Shown in pieces: positions 51,893 through 62,097 of a stretch of 64,000 bases of DNA. Within the stretch, counting starts at the first letter, position 1. Each line of letters begins with the position of its first letter. A program made the translations under genes and the position numbers. Origin of the DNA: Qipengyuania citrea (lineage in GTDB: Bacteria; Pseudomonadota; Alphaproteobacteria; Sphingomonadales; Sphingomonadaceae); NCBI RefSeq assembly GCF_009828015.1, contig NZ_WTYG01000003.1, positions 310,001-374,000 of the forward strand, given 5' to 3'. The notes under the pieces were generated by a model, which saw nothing but the letters and a program-made list of their open reading frames with translations, was not told where the DNA came from and ran no database searches.

Positions 51893-53625
51893 GCGAAGAA
51901 TGCACCCAGATCCTTCTTGAGGATCTTGCCGTTGGCATTGCGCGGCAGCGTGTCCTGCACGAAGGCGATGCGCACCGGCACCTTGAACTTGGCAAGACGC
52001 GCGGCGACCCATTCGCGCAATTCGTCCTCGGTAGCGGACATGCCGGGGGCGAGGTGCACGACCGCCGCGGGTTCTTCGCCCAGTGTCGGATGCGCGATCG
52101 CCACCAGCGCGGCATCGGTCACCGCGGGGTGATCGTAGAGCACGTTCTCGACTTCGGAGGAGTAGATGTTTTCGCCCCCGCGGATGATCATGTCTTTGGC
52201 CCGGTCGACGATGTAGCACCAGCCTTCCTCGTCCAGCCGCGCCAGATCGCCCGTGCGGACCCAGCCATCGACGAATGTCTCGGCGGTCGCCTCGGGCCGG
52301 TTCCAGTAGCCCTTCACCACCATCGGACCGCGCGCCCACAGCTCGCCCACTTCGCCCACCGGCAGTTCAGTAACGCCGTCATCTCCCACGATCTTGAGAT
52401 CGGCCACCGCGACGGGCGGGCCACAGCTGTCGGGCCGGTTGAGGTAATCCTCGCTCGAATGGCCGGTCACCGTGGCCATGGTCTCGGTCATGCCCCAGCC
52501 ATTGGCCGGCAGCGCACCGAATTCCTCGTGGATCTTGCGGACCAGTTCGGGGGCCGCCGGGGCGCCGCCATAAGCCACCGCCTCAAGGCTGGAGAGGTCG
52601 TAATTCGCGCGTTCGGGATGCTCGAGCAATTGCCAGGCGATTGTCGGAACGCCGCCGGTCAGGTTGACCTTCTCCCGCTCGATCAACTGGAACGCCTTAA
52701 CCGGGTCCCATTTGTGCATGAACACCATGGTGTGCCCGGCCACGACATAGCCCATCAGGCCCGCCGAACAGGCGGTGACGTGAAACAGCGGAATGACGGT
52801 CAGGCCGACCTTCTGCACCGGCGCCGGCGGTTCCTCGCCGCGGCGCAGGAAGGCGATCGCCCCATTGTATGCGCTCGACATGATGTTGGTGCACAGATTG
52901 CGATGCGTACCGAGCGCGCCCTTGGGCTGGCCGGTGGTGCCGCTGGTGTAGAAGATCGTCGCTTCGTCTTCGGGATTGATGTCCACCTGGGGCAGCTCGG
53001 CGGAAGGAAGCGCTGCATAATCCTTGGGCGTTCCGAGGACGTCTTCAAGCTGCTCTGCCCCTTCCAGTGGCGCATCGCTGCGCGATACGAGAGCATGTTC
53101 AAGATCGGGCAGCTCGCCGCGGTGAGGGGCGATACGCTCCCAGCGTTCGGCGTCGCACACCAGCAGCTTGGCGCCCGAATTGGCCAGGCCGAAGGCGAGC
53201 TCGGGGCCCGTCCACCAGGCATTGAGCGGCACGCAGATCGCGCCGATCGTGGTCGCGGCGAAAAACGCGACCGGCCATTCGGGCAGATTGCGCATCGCCA
53301 GCGCCACGCGGTCGCCCTTCGCCACGCCGCGCTCGCGAAGTTCGGCCGCCATTCGCGCGACTGCGCGGAACCACGCTTCATAAGTGACCCGCTCGTCCTC
53401 GTAGATGGCGAACAGCCGGTCCCCGTGGGTGCGTGCGGCCATCGCCACCTGGCGCATGTTGGTGGGCGCGTGCTTCCACACGCGGGTGGGCACGCCGCGA
53501 ATGTCGATCGTCTCCATTTCGAAGCGTTCGCCCGGTGCGGTGAGGCGGTCGCGGCATTCGGCCCGCGACATGGCCGGCCAGCCGGCCGGTGGCACGAATC
53601 CGATTTCGTGCGCGAGATTATTCAT
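51889..53625 (-). CDS. Acyl-CoA synthetase (class I AMP-forming ligase)
   Basis: This 578-residue adenylating enzyme has the P-loop-like FYTSGTTGQPKGALGTHRN, the motif NGWGMTETMATVTGHS, VRTGDLARLDEEGWCYIVDR and the hinge VDRAKDMIIRGGENIYSSEV. The C-terminal catalytic Lys is in RNANGKILKKDLGAFFA. It converts a carboxylic acid to an acyl-CoA with ATP, the entry step of the degradation route. It diverges from the serine-hydrolase/multifunctional enzyme genes. Its stop overlaps the start of the tandem TetR gene by 4 bp (ATGA). The chain specificity cannot be read from the sequence. Confidence 0.93.
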   Translation of the reverse strand: MNNLAHEIGFVPPAGWPAMSRAECRDRLTAPGERFEMETIDIRGVPTRVWKHAPTNMRQVAMAARTHGDRLFAIYEDERVTYEAWFRAVARMAAELRERGVAKGDRVALAMRNLPEWPVAFFAATTIGAICVPLNAWWTGPELAFGLANSGAKLLVCDAERWERIAPHRGELPDLEHALVSRSDAPLEGAEQLEDVLGTPKDYAALPSAELPQVDINPEDEATIFYTSGTTGQPKGALGTHRNLCTNIMSSAYNGAIAFLRRGEEPPAPVQKVGLTVIPLFHVTACSAGLMGYVVAGHTMVFMHKWDPVKAFQLIEREKVNLTGGVPTIAWQLLEHPERANYDLSSLEAVAYGGAPAAPELVRKIHEEFGALPANGWGMTETMATVTGHSSEDYLNRPDSCGPPVAVADLKIVGDDGVTELPVGEVGELWARGPMVVKGYWNRPEATAETFVDGWVRTGDLARLDEEGWCYIVDRAKDMIIRGGENIYSSEVENVLYDHPAVTDAALVAIAHPTLGEEPAAVVHLAPGMSATEDELREWVAARLAKFKVPVRIAFVQDTLPRNANGKILKKDLGAFFA

Positions 53626-53803
53626 GGCTCTCCCCTTCCCGCCTCTGTGGGCGAGTCTCCAACTCTCTCAAACAATCGGTCTAACCCCGCGGGGCCGCGT
53701 CGCGCAAGTCGCCTTCGAAGCAAAGGTATGAGGGTGGCAAGAACAGATGAAATCGCTATTCAGGCAAAACCGAAGCATAGGTATGTGCGGAGAGGAGATC
53801 AGG

Positions 53804-55039
53804 ATGTTCGATCTGGCAGATGCCGGAGAGCTGGGATTCGACGCTGGCAGGCTGGCACGAATCGCGCCCTTCCTCAGCGACGCCTATATTGCGAACGGGC
53901 GTCTGCCTAATGCGCAGCTGGTGGTCGCGCGCGATGGCCGGCCGGTCCATTACACCAGTCTCGGCAAAATGGGCGACGACGGGCGCGAACTGCGCGACGA
54001 CGCGCTGTTCCGCATCGCCAGCATGACCAAGCCGGTCGCTTCGGTGGCCTTCATGCAGCTGGTCGAACAGTGCAAGGTCGCGCTGGAGGAACCGGTCACG
54101 CGCGTGTTTCCCGAATTTACTGACCTCGCGCTTTATGCGGGCGGCGGCGGTTCGATCCCCTTCGCGCCGGGCACCCCTGCGCCGCCGATGCGCTTCGTCG
54201 ATTTGCTGACGCATATGTCGGGCCTCACCTACGGCCTGCAGAACCGCACCAATATCGACGCGGTCTATCGCGAGAACAATTTCGACTTCGCGCGCAATCA
54301 CCTCGACAGCGACGGCTACATCGAGAAGCTGGCGCAGCTGCCGCTCGAATTCGCGCCCGGCCAGGGATGGAATTATTCGGTGTCGACCGATGTGCTGGGG
54401 ATTGCGGTCGAGCGGATCAGCGGCATGCGCCTGGGCGACTATTTCGAGCAGCATATCTTCGGCCCGCTGGGGATGAAGGATACGCGCTTCGGGGTCGCCG
54501 AAGGCCAGGCGGACCGGCTGGTCGATGCCTATGCCTATCGGCCCGACAAGCCCCCTAAAATGATCGACGCCGGGGCCACCAGCAAACTCAACCGAGCCGG
54601 TACCTTCGACAGTGGCGGCGGCGGACTGGTCGGCAGCATTGCCGATTACCACCGCTTCGCCACGATGCTGCTCAACGGCGGCGAGCTCGACGGCGTGCGG
54701 ATACTCAGCCCGAAGACCGTGCGGCTGATGCGCACCAACCACCTGCCCGGCGGGGCCGACCTTACCGAGATGTCGAGCAGTCTGTTTTCCGAAGCCAACA
54801 ATGCCGGCACCGGGTTCGGCCTGGGCTTTGCGATGGTGATCGACCCGGCGAAGACGCTGATGCCGTCGAGCCTGGGCGAATTCTATTGGGGCGGCGCCTA
54901 TTCGACCGCCTTCTTCGTCGATCCGGTCGAACGGATCACCATGGTTTTCATGACGCAGGTCTATCCTTCGTCGACTTATCCCATCCGGCGGCAGCTCAAG
55001 ACGCTGATCTATTCCGCCCTCACCCAATCCCACGCCTGA
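53804..55039 (+). CDS. Serine hydrolase, class C beta-lactamase/EstB-like
   Basis: This 411-residue enzyme has the beta-lactamase-related fold. The SxxK motif is in [19 protein letters not shown], the Tyr-containing motif in [18 protein letters not shown], and the C-terminal element in [19 protein letters not shown]. The protein lacks a clear signal peptide, so it is probably a cytoplasmic esterase (EstB type) rather than a periplasmic beta-lactamase. The ATG at 53804 follows GGAGAGGAG at a good distance; an upstream ATG at 53747 lacks one. It is 10 bp upstream of the fused hydratase/dehydrogenase gene. It may hydrolyse an ester or lactone substrate before CoA activation. Confidence 0.9.
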   Translation: MFDLADAGELGFDAGRLARIAPFLSDAYIANGRLPNAQLVVARDGRPVHYTSLGKMGDDGRELRDDALFRIASMTKPVASVAFMQLVEQCKVALEEPVTRVFPEFTDLALYAGGGGSIPFAPGTPAPPMRFVDLLTHMSGLTYGLQNRTNIDAVYRENNFDFARNHLDSDGYIEKLAQLPLEFAPGQGWNYSVSTDVLGIAVERISGMRLGDYFEQHIFGPLGMKDTRFGVAEGQADRLVDAYAYRPDKPPKMIDAGATSKLNRAGTFDSGGGGLVGSIADYHRFATMLLNGGELDGVRILSPKTVRLMRTNHLPGGADLTEMSSSLFSEANNAGTGFGLGFAMVIDPAKTLMPSSLGEFYWGGAYSTAFFVDPVERITMVFMTQVYPSSTYPIRRQLKTLIYSALTQSHA

Positions 55040-55049
55040 GGAGAAACCG

Positions 55050-57086
55050 ATGACGTCCCCCATTCGCACCGAACGCCATGACAATGTTCTGGTGGTCATT
55101 TCCGACAATCCGCCGGTCAACGCGCTGGGCCAGGCCGTCCGCGCCGGGCTGAAGGACGCGATCGAGGAAGCGCTGGCGGACGATGGCGTCGAGGCGGTGG
55201 TCATCCGCTGCGACGGGCAGACCTTCTTCGCCGGGGCGGACATCACCGAATTCGGCAAGCCGCCGGTCGGGCCCAACCTGCCCGAAACGCTCGACGCGAT
55301 GGAAGCGAGCGACAAGCCGGTCGTGGCCGCGATCCACGGTACCGCGCTGGGCGGTGGGTGCGAAGTCGCGCTGGCCTGCCACTACCGCGTCGCGGTGCCC
55401 AGCGCCAAGATGGGGCTGCCCGAAGTGAAGCTCGGCCTGATCCCCGGGGCTGCGGGGACGCAGCGCCTCCCGCGCCTGATCGGCGCCGAAGCCGCGCTGC
55501 CGCTGGTCGTGGGCGGCAATCCGATCCCTGCCAAGAAGGCCAAGGCGATCGGCCTGCTCGACGCGCTCGTGGGCGAAGACAGTCTCGAAGCCGATGCGAT
55601 CGCCTTCGCCAGGTCGAAGATCGGCCAGCCGGTGCCGCGTTCGTCGGAAGGCAAGGCCAATGAGGACGGCTTGCGCGATCCCGACCTGTTCGACCGTTTC
55701 CGCGCCTCGCAGGCGCGTAAGATCCGCGGCTTCGACGCACCCAATGCCGCGATCGAGGCGGTCAAGGCCGCCGGGCAGATGTCCTATGCCGACGGGGTGA
55801 AGAAGGAACGCGAGCTGTTCACCGAGCTCATGACCGGCACGCAGAGCGCGGCCATGCGCCATTATTTCTTCGCCGAACGCGCTGCGAACAAGATCGACGA
55901 CGTGCCCAAGGACACGCAGCTCATCCCGATCAAGAAGGTCGGCGTGATCGGCGCCGGCACGATGGGCGGCGGCATCGCGATGAACTTCCTGGCGGCCGGC
56001 ATCCCCGTGACGATCCTCGAGATGGCGCAGGACGCGCTCGATCGCGGCACCGGGATCATCCGCAAGAATTACGAAGCGACCGCGAAGAAAGGCCGCATGT
56101 CGCCCGAGCAGGTCGAGCAGGCGATGGGCCTGCTGACCCCGACGTTGGCCTATGAAGACCTCGCCGATTGCGACCTGGTGATCGAGGCCGTCTTCGAGGA
56201 CATGAAGGTCAAGAAAGAGGTGTTCTCGAAGCTCGACGAGGTGGTCAAGCAGGGTGCGATCCTGGCATCGAACACCAGCTATCTCGATGTCGACGAGATC
56301 GCCACGGCAACACAGCGGCCGGGCTATGTGGTGGGGCTCCACTTCTTCTCGCCGGCAAATATCATGAAGCTGCTCGAAGTCGTCCGCGGCAAGGAAACGC
56401 GGCACGATGTGCTGGCCACGGTGATGAAGCTGTCGAAGAAGATCGGCAAGGTCGCGGCGGTGTCGGGCGTGTGTCCCGGCTTCATCGGCAACCGCATGCT
56501 GTCGAAGCGGCAGGAACAGGCGAACGAACTGCTGATGGAAGGCGCCAATTACTGGGAAGTCGATGACGTCCTGCTCGACTTCGGCTTTCCGATGGGCCCG
56601 TTCCAGATGGCCGACCTCGCCGGTATCGACATCGGCTGGCACCGCGATCCGAGCAAGGTGACCACCATCCGCGAAGCGCTGTGCGCGGCGGGGCGGTTCG
56701 GGCAGAAGGCCGGCAAGGGTTTCTACGACTACGACGAGGCGCGCAACCGCACGCCGTCGGACGAGGTCAAGCAGATCATCGCCGATTTCGCGGCACAGGA
56801 AGGCAAGCCGCAGCGCGCGATTTCGAAAGACGAGATCCGCGAACGGCTGCTTTATCCAATGGTCAACGAGGGCGCCGAAATCCTCGATGAAGGCATGGCG
56901 CAGCGCGCCAGCGACATCGACGTGGTGTGGATCAACGGTTATGGCTGGCCCCTCTACACTGGCGGACCGATGTTCTGGGCGCAGACGATCGGGCTGGATA
57001 CGGTGGTCGCCGGGCTGGAGCAGCACGGACTGCCGGTGAGCAACTATCTGCGCGCGCGAGCCGAAGACAGCGGAAAGTTCGCCTGA
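55050..57086 (+). CDS. Fused enoyl-CoA hydratase / 3-hydroxyacyl-CoA dehydrogenase
   Basis: This 678-residue bifunctional beta-oxidation enzyme has a crotonase domain followed by a dehydrogenase. In the crotonase part, [18 protein letters not shown] and [20 protein letters not shown] carry the two catalytic Glu residues. The NAD-binding Rossmann motif is [20 protein letters not shown], the dehydrogenase catalytic His is in [19 protein letters not shown], and [18 protein letters not shown] leads into the C-terminal domains. It is shorter than E. coli FadJ/FadB but has the same order. It adds water to the enoyl-CoA and oxidises the hydroxyacyl-CoA. It follows the esterase gene by 10 bp. No thiolase gene is in the window. 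Confidence 0.94.
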   Translation: MTSPIRTERHDNVLVVISDNPPVNALGQAVRAGLKDAIEEALADDGVEAVVIRCDGQTFFAGADITEFGKPPVGPNLPETLDAMEASDKPVVAAIHGTALGGGCEVALACHYRVAVPSAKMGLPEVKLGLIPGAAGTQRLPRLIGAEAALPLVVGGNPIPAKKAKAIGLLDALVGEDSLEADAIAFARSKIGQPVPRSSEGKANEDGLRDPDLFDRFRASQARKIRGFDAPNAAIEAVKAAGQMSYADGVKKERELFTELMTGTQSAAMRHYFFAERAANKIDDVPKDTQLIPIKKVGVIGAGTMGGGIAMNFLAAGIPVTILEMAQDALDRGTGIIRKNYEATAKKGRMSPEQVEQAMGLLTPTLAYEDLADCDLVIEAVFEDMKVKKEVFSKLDEVVKQGAILASNTSYLDVDEIATATQRPGYVVGLHFFSPANIMKLLEVVRGKETRHDVLATVMKLSKKIGKVAAVSGVCPGFIGNRMLSKRQEQANELLMEGANYWEVDDVLLDFGFPMGPFQMADLAGIDIGWHRDPSKVTTIREALCAAGRFGQKAGKGFYDYDEARNRTPSDEVKQIIADFAAQEGKPQRAISKDEIRERLLYPMVNEGAEILDEGMAQRASDIDVVWINGYGWPLYTGGPMFWAQTIGLDTVVAGLEQHGLPVSNYLRARAEDSGKFA

Positions 57087-57164
57087 CCTTCATCGAATCT
57101 GCGACATAATTGAAACGCCGGTATGGAAATCGGTCGAACGGTGAAGTCGTTCGTCCGCTGCGCC

Positions 57165-57193
57165 TTGACAGCGCCCGCCATGCCCGTTTGAAC
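57165..57193 (+). promoter_or_regulatory. Possible promoter of the TonB-receptor gene
   Basis: TTGACA (57165-57170) is followed after 17 bp by TTGAAC (57188-57193), a perfect -35 element with a poor -10. It lies about 57 bp before the receptor start. This is a weak call made by eye. Confidence 0.3.
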
Positions 57194-57211
57194 TGCAAAA
57201 AAACAACAAAT

Positions 57212-57233
57212 GGGCCCGGTGTGTGCCGGGCCC
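57212..57233 (+). promoter_or_regulatory. Leader hairpin before the TonB-receptor gene
   Basis: GGGCCCGG (57212-57219) pairs with CCGGGCCC (57226-57233) over a six-base loop, directly before the ribosome-binding region GAGAGGAG. It has no T-run and so is not a terminator. It may stabilise the mRNA or modulate translation of the receptor. Confidence 0.45.
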
Positions 57234-57249
57234 GGTGAGAGGAGAAAAA

Positions 57250-59988
57250 ATGAGTAAATTCGGTTTACGCCACCAATGCGCCTTCGGTGCCCTCGCCTGT
57301 GCGCTGGCGCTTACCCCGGCCATGGCCCAGGCGCAGGATGCAGCCACAAGTGTCGATGATACCGACCTAATCGACAATGCCGAAGTCGATGGCGGCAATG
57401 TCATCATCGTGCGCGCGCAGGGCCGCGAACAGGCGCTGTCCGACGTTCCGGTCGCGGTCTCGGCAGTGTCGGGCGAAATGCTCGAGAAATCGGGCGTGGC
57501 CGACATTCGCGACCTCAACCAGGTCGCGCCTTCGCTGCTGGTCTCCTCGACCGGTAACGAAGCCAATGGTTCGGCCCGTATTCGTGGCATTGGTACGGTC
57601 GGCGACAACCCCGGCCTCGAAAGCTCGGTCGCGGTCTTCGTCGATGGCGTCTATCGCTCGCGCTCGGGCAATGCGCTGTCCGAACTCGGACCGCTCGACC
57701 GGGTCGAGATCCTCCGCGGCCCGCAGGGCACGCTGGGCGGCCGCAACTCCTCGGCCGGCCTCATCAACATCTACACCGCCCCGCCCGAGTTCGAATTCTC
57801 GGGCTACGGCGCCTTCACTTATGGCAATTACGACGCGATCAAGGTCGAAGCCGGCATCAACGCGCCGCTGGGCGATACGGTCGCCGCGCGGATCGACGGC
57901 GTCTATTTCGAGCGCGACGGCTTCTACAACGATGTCGTCAACGATGTGCGGATCAACGACCGCGACCGCTATCTCGTGCGCGGCCAGCTGCTGTTCGAAC
58001 CGACCAGCGATCTCAGCATCCGCCTCGTTGGCGATTATTCGAACAAGGACGAGGCGTGCTGCGCCGCAACCTTCGTCCAGCCCGAATTTGCGCCGCTCGC
58101 ACGCGTATCGCCCGGGCTCGACCGGTACAACCGGCCCGAAGGCGGCCCCGCCCTCACCAGCACCGACAATCCGATCATCCCGATCCTGCTCGGGCTCGGG
58201 CAGGATCCGCGCGGGCTGACGCAGTCGACCTTCAACCGCGATATCTACGTGTCTCCCGGCCGTTCCTACCAGGGCGAGACCGAAGACTGGGGCATTTCGG
58301 GCGAAGTGAACTGGAACTTCGGCGATGTGACGCTGACCTCGATCACCGGCTATCGCGAATATTCGAACTTCCAGGGTTCCGACACCGACTACACGCAGGT
58401 CGACCTGCTGTACCGTGCCCCCGGCCCCGATGCCGGCGCGCGTGAATTCAAGACCTTCACGCAGGAATTCCGCCTCAACGGCACGGCATTCAACGACACG
58501 CTCGACTGGCTGATCGGCGCCTATTACGCCAATGAAAAGCTGGAAACGCGCGACAACCTGCGGTTCGGCAACGATTACGGCACTTTCGCCAACTGCCGTA
58601 TCGTGCTGGCGATCAACCCGGCGCTGGCCAACCCGTCGGCCGACAACTGCCTGGGTGCCAATGTCGCTGCACTGGACGGGACGCTTACCGGCACTCCGGC
58701 ATTCGGACCGGCAACGCCGCTGATCATCGCCGGTATCAACAATCTGGCGCAGGTGCGCGATATCGGCAGCAATGGCGACCGGTACAACCAGACGAGCGAG
58801 AACTTCGCGGTCTTCACGCATAACATCGTCCACGTCACCGACACGGTCGATCTGACGCTTGGCCTTCGTTACACCAACGAAACCAAGGATTTCGACGCAG
58901 CCTTCAGCAATGACAACGTGTTCTGCCCGCAGAGCCGCGCGCTGCTGGACGGCTTGCTCTCGGTCCCGTCGCTTGCTGGGCTTGCTGGCGGTCTCATCGG
59001 CCTGTCGTGCCAGGGCAACTCGACTGCCGAACTCGACGGCGTGACGCTGTCGGACCAGCGCAAGGAAGACGAATTCACCGGTACCGCGATCCTCAGCTGG
59101 AAGCCCGATCCCGACTGGATGGTCTACGGCTCCTACTCGAAGGGCTACAAGGCCGGCGGCTTCAATCTCGATCGCTCGGCGCTCGCTCTGCCGGTCGAAT
59201 TCGACGCTGCCACTCTGGACCCCAGCGCGCTGCAGTTCGACGCCGAAACGGTCGATGCCTTCGAAGTGGGCGTGAAATATTCGGCCCGCGACTGGGGCTT
59301 CAGCGTTGCCGCGTTCCGCCAGGAGTTCTCCAACTTCCAGCTGAACACCTTCAACGGCACGGTCTTCCTGGTCCAGAACATCAATGGCTGTGACACCGAT
59401 CTCGGCGGGGCCGATCGCGATGGCGACGGAACCACCGGAAGCTGCGCTGCCGAAAACGTCGCTCCGGGCGTGATCGCGCAGGGTGTCGAGTTCGAGGCAT
59501 CGGTCAGCCCGATCCGCGACCTCACCATGACGATGGGTCTCACCTATGCCGATACCAGCTACGAGGACAATCTCGTGGGCCAGGACAACGGATCGCCGCT
59601 CGATCCCGCGCTGCGGCTGCTTCCGGGCGACAATCTGTCGAACGCCCCCGAAGTGACCGCCACCGCCTCGCTCAGCTGGACCCCGCCGATCGGCAATTCG
59701 GGTCTGTCGGGCCTGTTCTTCCTGAACGCCCGCACCACCGATGACTTCAACACCGGTTCGGACCTGCTGTACGGCAAGGAACAGGACGGGTTCACGCTGG
59801 TCAACGGACGCGTCGGCATCACCGGTCCCGACCGTCGCTGGGGCGTCGAGCTGTGGGCGAACAATCTGTTCGACATCGACTACAGCCAGGTGGCCTTCAA
59901 CACGCCGTTCGTTGCCGAGCAGCAGACCTATTCGGCCTTCCTCGCCGAACCGCGCACCTACGGCATCACGGTACGCGCAGGCTTCTGA
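57250..59988 (+). CDS. TonB-dependent receptor beside the acyl-CoA degradation genes
   Basis: This 912-residue receptor has a signal peptide ending near AMAQA, the TonB-box-like VIIVRAQGREQALSDVPV (residues 51-68), and a plug with GSARIRGIGTVGDNPGLESS, VEILRGPQGTLGGRNSSAGL and INIYTAPPEFEFSGYG. The barrel ends in RTYGITVRAGF with the terminal Phe. Two cysteines, in EACCAATF, may form a loop disulfide. I chose the ATG at 57250 because GAGAGGAGAAAAA precedes it. It lies 163 bp after the fused beta-oxidation gene, with its own leader. Uptake of the substrate degraded by the neighbouring genes is a reasonable guess, not a proof. Confidence 0.93.
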   Translation: MSKFGLRHQCAFGALACALALTPAMAQAQDAATSVDDTDLIDNAEVDGGNVIIVRAQGREQALSDVPVAVSAVSGEMLEKSGVADIRDLNQVAPSLLVSSTGNEANGSARIRGIGTVGDNPGLESSVAVFVDGVYRSRSGNALSELGPLDRVEILRGPQGTLGGRNSSAGLINIYTAPPEFEFSGYGAFTYGNYDAIKVEAGINAPLGDTVAARIDGVYFERDGFYNDVVNDVRINDRDRYLVRGQLLFEPTSDLSIRLVGDYSNKDEACCAATFVQPEFAPLARVSPGLDRYNRPEGGPALTSTDNPIIPILLGLGQDPRGLTQSTFNRDIYVSPGRSYQGETEDWGISGEVNWNFGDVTLTSITGYREYSNFQGSDTDYTQVDLLYRAPGPDAGAREFKTFTQEFRLNGTAFNDTLDWLIGAYYANEKLETRDNLRFGNDYGTFANCRIVLAINPALANPSADNCLGANVAALDGTLTGTPAFGPATPLIIAGINNLAQVRDIGSNGDRYNQTSENFAVFTHNIVHVTDTVDLTLGLRYTNETKDFDAAFSNDNVFCPQSRALLDGLLSVPSLAGLAGGLIGLSCQGNSTAELDGVTLSDQRKEDEFTGTAILSWKPDPDWMVYGSYSKGYKAGGFNLDRSALALPVEFDAATLDPSALQFDAETVDAFEVGVKYSARDWGFSVAAFRQEFSNFQLNTFNGTVFLVQNINGCDTDLGGADRDGDGTTGSCAAENVAPGVIAQGVEFEASVSPIRDLTMTMGLTYADTSYEDNLVGQDNGSPLDPALRLLPGDNLSNAPEVTATASLSWTPPIGNSGLSGLFFLNARTTDDFNTGSDLLYGKEQDGFTLVNGRVGITGPDRRWGVELWANNLFDIDYSQVAFNTPFVAEQQTYSAFLAEPRTYGITVRAGF

Positions 59989-60008
59989 TCGCGTCACCGA
60001 CCATGAAC

Positions 60009-60046
60009 GGGGACCCGGCATCACGCGATGCCGGGCCCCTTTTTTG
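60009..60046 (+). terminator. Rho-independent terminator of the TonB-receptor gene
   Basis: CCCGGCATC (60014-60022) pairs with GATGCCGGG (60027-60035) over ACGC, extended outward by a GGGG/CCCC stem, and is followed by a run of six T. It is the clearest terminator in the window. Confidence 0.93.
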
Positions 60047-60180
60047 TGCGTCGAGCACGGTCGGTGGAAAAATTTCGGGCCGTAGCAATCGCGCCGCTAT
60101 GCCCGCGTAACTTAAAGAGTAATTTAGAATTATCGGTATGAGCCTAGGGCGACCGATTACAAAAGGAACTTGTTGCCGAC

Positions 60181-60209
60181 TTGACATAAAGCGAAACTGC
60201 GCATTCTCT
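60181..60209 (+). promoter_or_regulatory. Possible promoter of the truncated receptor
   Basis: TTGACA (60181-60186) is followed after 17 bp by TTCTCT (60204-60209); the surrounding region is AT-rich for this genome. The -10 is poor, so the call is tentative. It would drive transcription towards the broken receptor and the IS. Confidence 0.3.
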
Positions 60210-60261
60210 TTCGAGTGGAAGGTACGCGATAAAAAAGACGTACCTCCAAATGGAGAGGGAC

Positions 60262-61042
60262 ATGACCAGATTCACTTTACGCCACAGTTGCGCGCTGGGC
60301 GCGCTCGCCACTGCTGCGCTTTCGGCAACCCCGGCCCTGGCCCAGGCAGAGGTCGAGACCGCCGGAGCCGCGACGCAAAATGAAAACCGCATCGTCGTTA
60401 CCGGTTCCTATATTCGCGGGACGCCCGAAGACGCGGCGCTGCCGGTGGATGTCTTCACCGCCGACGACCTCGCCGAACAGGGCGTCGACAGCCCGCTCGA
60501 ATTCATCAAGGAACTGCCCTCGGTCGGCGCATCGTTGGGCGATACAAACCAGTTTTCCACCGACGCACAGGGTTTCCAGGGCGTCGGCTCGCTCAACCTG
60601 CGCGGGCTCGGGCCGCAGCGCACGCTAGTGCTGCTCAACGGCAAGCGCACCATCCTCAGCCCCGGCGCGGGTTTCGTCGACACCCAGCTGATGCCGCTGT
60701 TCGCGCTCGAACGGATCGAATTGCTCAAGGACGGGGCCGGTTCGACCTACGGTTCGGATGCGATCGCGGGCGTCGCCAACTTCATCACCCGCTCGACCTT
60801 CACCGGTCTCGAAGTGCAGGGTGACTACAATTTCATCGACGGTTCCGACGACAATTACAGCCTGAGCGCACTGGCCGGTGTCGAGTTGGGCGACACGGGC
60901 AATTTCGTCTTCGGCGCCGGGTGGCAGCACCGCAGCGAACTCGGCACGCCGCAGCGCGACTTCGTCAACGTCGGTTACGAAACCAATCCCTCGGCCTATT
61001 CCGCGCTGGCGACCCCGGGGCTGTTCGCAGTCTCCTATCTCG
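60262..61042 (+). pseudogene. 5' part of a TonB-dependent receptor, cut by an IS3 element
   Basis: About 260 residues remain: a signal peptide (ending ATPALAQA), the TonB box RIVVTGSYIRG (residues 43-53), and the whole plug with SLNLRGLGPQRTLVLLNGKR and LKDGAGSTYGSDAIAGVANF. The first strands of the barrel follow, as far as about LFAVSYL. The frame then enters the IS and stops at 61113. The ATG at 60262 follows GGAGAGGGA. The missing part (most of the barrel) is not found on the other side of the IS: the sequence there belongs to a different receptor, because its first residues repeat the plug-to-barrel region already present here. The gene cannot make a working receptor. Confidence 0.9.
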
Positions 61043-61068
61043 TGTCCGTCGTCAAAACATTTGGCACA
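61043..61068 (+). repeat. Left terminal inverted repeat of the IS3 element
   Basis: This repeat begins TGTCCGTCGTCA and ends TGGCACA. It matches the right repeat at 20 of 26 positions. Confidence 0.85.
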
Positions 61069-61116
61069 ACTCGCGGCGTAGGATTGCGGAGTGCGGGCCT
61101 CGTCTGGGTTTGATGT

Positions 61117-62097
61117 TTAGGCGGCGAGCTTGCGGTGTTGCAAGCGCCGATGTTCGAGTGTCTTTCGCTTGATCCTTTCTCGTCGTTTGATGATGGCGGG
61201 AGCCCTGCCGAAGTAGGCATCGGCAGGCGTCACGTTGTCGAGGCTTTCGTGATAGCGCTGGTGGTTGTAATGCTCGACGAACGCCTCGATCTGCTGTTCG
61301 AGGTCGCCAGGCAGGAAGTAGTTTTCGAGCAGCACGCGGTTCTTTAGCGTTTGATGCCATCTCTCGATCTTGCCCTGGGTCTGCGGATGGAAGGGTGCAC
61401 CGCGCACATGGCTCATCCGGTTCGCTTCGATGTATTCGGCCAGTTCCCCGGCGATGTAGCTGGGACCGTTGTCGCTCAGCAGACGTGGTCTGTGCAGCAC
61501 ATTGGCATGGTCGCAGCCTGAGGCTGCCAGAGCCATGTCGAGCGTGTCGGTGACCTCCTCGGCTCGCATGGTGGTGCAGAGCTTCCAGGCGATGATGTAG
61601 CGCGAGTAATCGTCGAGCACGGTCGAGAGGTAGACCCAGCCCCACCCGATGATCTTGAAGTAGGTAAAGTCGGTCTGCCACATCTCGTTGGGGCGCATGG
61701 TCTGGGTGTGGAACGCCTCTGCCGCCTTGATCACAGTATAGGCCGGACTGGTGATCAGATCGTGGGCCTTGAGCAGCCGGTAGACGGTGGCTTCCGACAC
61801 GAAGTAGCGCTTCTCGTCAGTGAAGCGCACCGCCAGTTCCCTTGGGCTGAGGTCAGTCTGCTCCAGCGCCATCTCGACGATCTGATCCTGAACCTCGGGT
61901 GCGATCCTGTTCCACACGCGGATCGGCGTCGATGACCTGTCTGCCAGCGCCTCCGGCCCGCCTTCAAGGTAACGGTCATACCAGCGGTAGAAGGTGCGCC
62001 GTGCGACGCCGAGCTGGTCCAACGTGCGCTTGGCCGGGAGATGCGATTGCTCAACGATCCTGATGATCTCCAGCTTCTCGGATGCGGGGTATCTCAT
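61117..62097 (-). CDS. IS3-family transposase OrfB (DDE)
   Basis: This 326-residue protein has an N-terminal helix-turn-helix (TLDQLGVARRTFYRWYDRYL) and an rve-type integrase core. The DDE residues are visible as Asp in EMWQTDFTYFKIIG, Asp in RLLSDNGPSYIAGE and Glu in QGKIERWHQTLKNRVLLEN. The start ATG at 62097 overlaps the stop of orfA by ATGA, so coupled translation is possible in addition to frameshifting. The C-terminus is basic. It catalyses cutting and joining of the element's ends. All catalytic residues appear intact. Confidence 0.92.
   Translation of the reverse strand: MRYPASEKLEIIRIVEQSHLPAKRTLDQLGVARRTFYRWYDRYLEGGPEALADRSSTPIRVWNRIAPEVQDQIVEMALEQTDLSPRELAVRFTDEKRYFVSEATVYRLLKAHDLITSPAYTVIKAAEAFHTQTMRPNEMWQTDFTYFKIIGWGWVYLSTVLDDYSRYIIAWKLCTTMRAEEVTDTLDMALAASGCDHANVLHRPRLLSDNGPSYIAGELAEYIEANRMSHVRGAPFHPQTQGKIERWHQTLKNRVLLENYFLPGDLEQQIEAFVEHYNHQRYHESLDNVTPADAYFGRAPAIIKRRERIKRKTLEHRRLQHRKLAA

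Noticed and set aside
55020-57026. A 668-codon minus-strand frame opposite the fused beta-oxidation gene
   Set aside because: The plus-strand gene has both catalytic domains; the minus frame has no recognisable feature.
57367-60024. An 885-codon minus-strand frame opposite the second intact TonB receptor
   Set aside because: It reads through the terminator of the receptor and shows no domain; it is a shadow.
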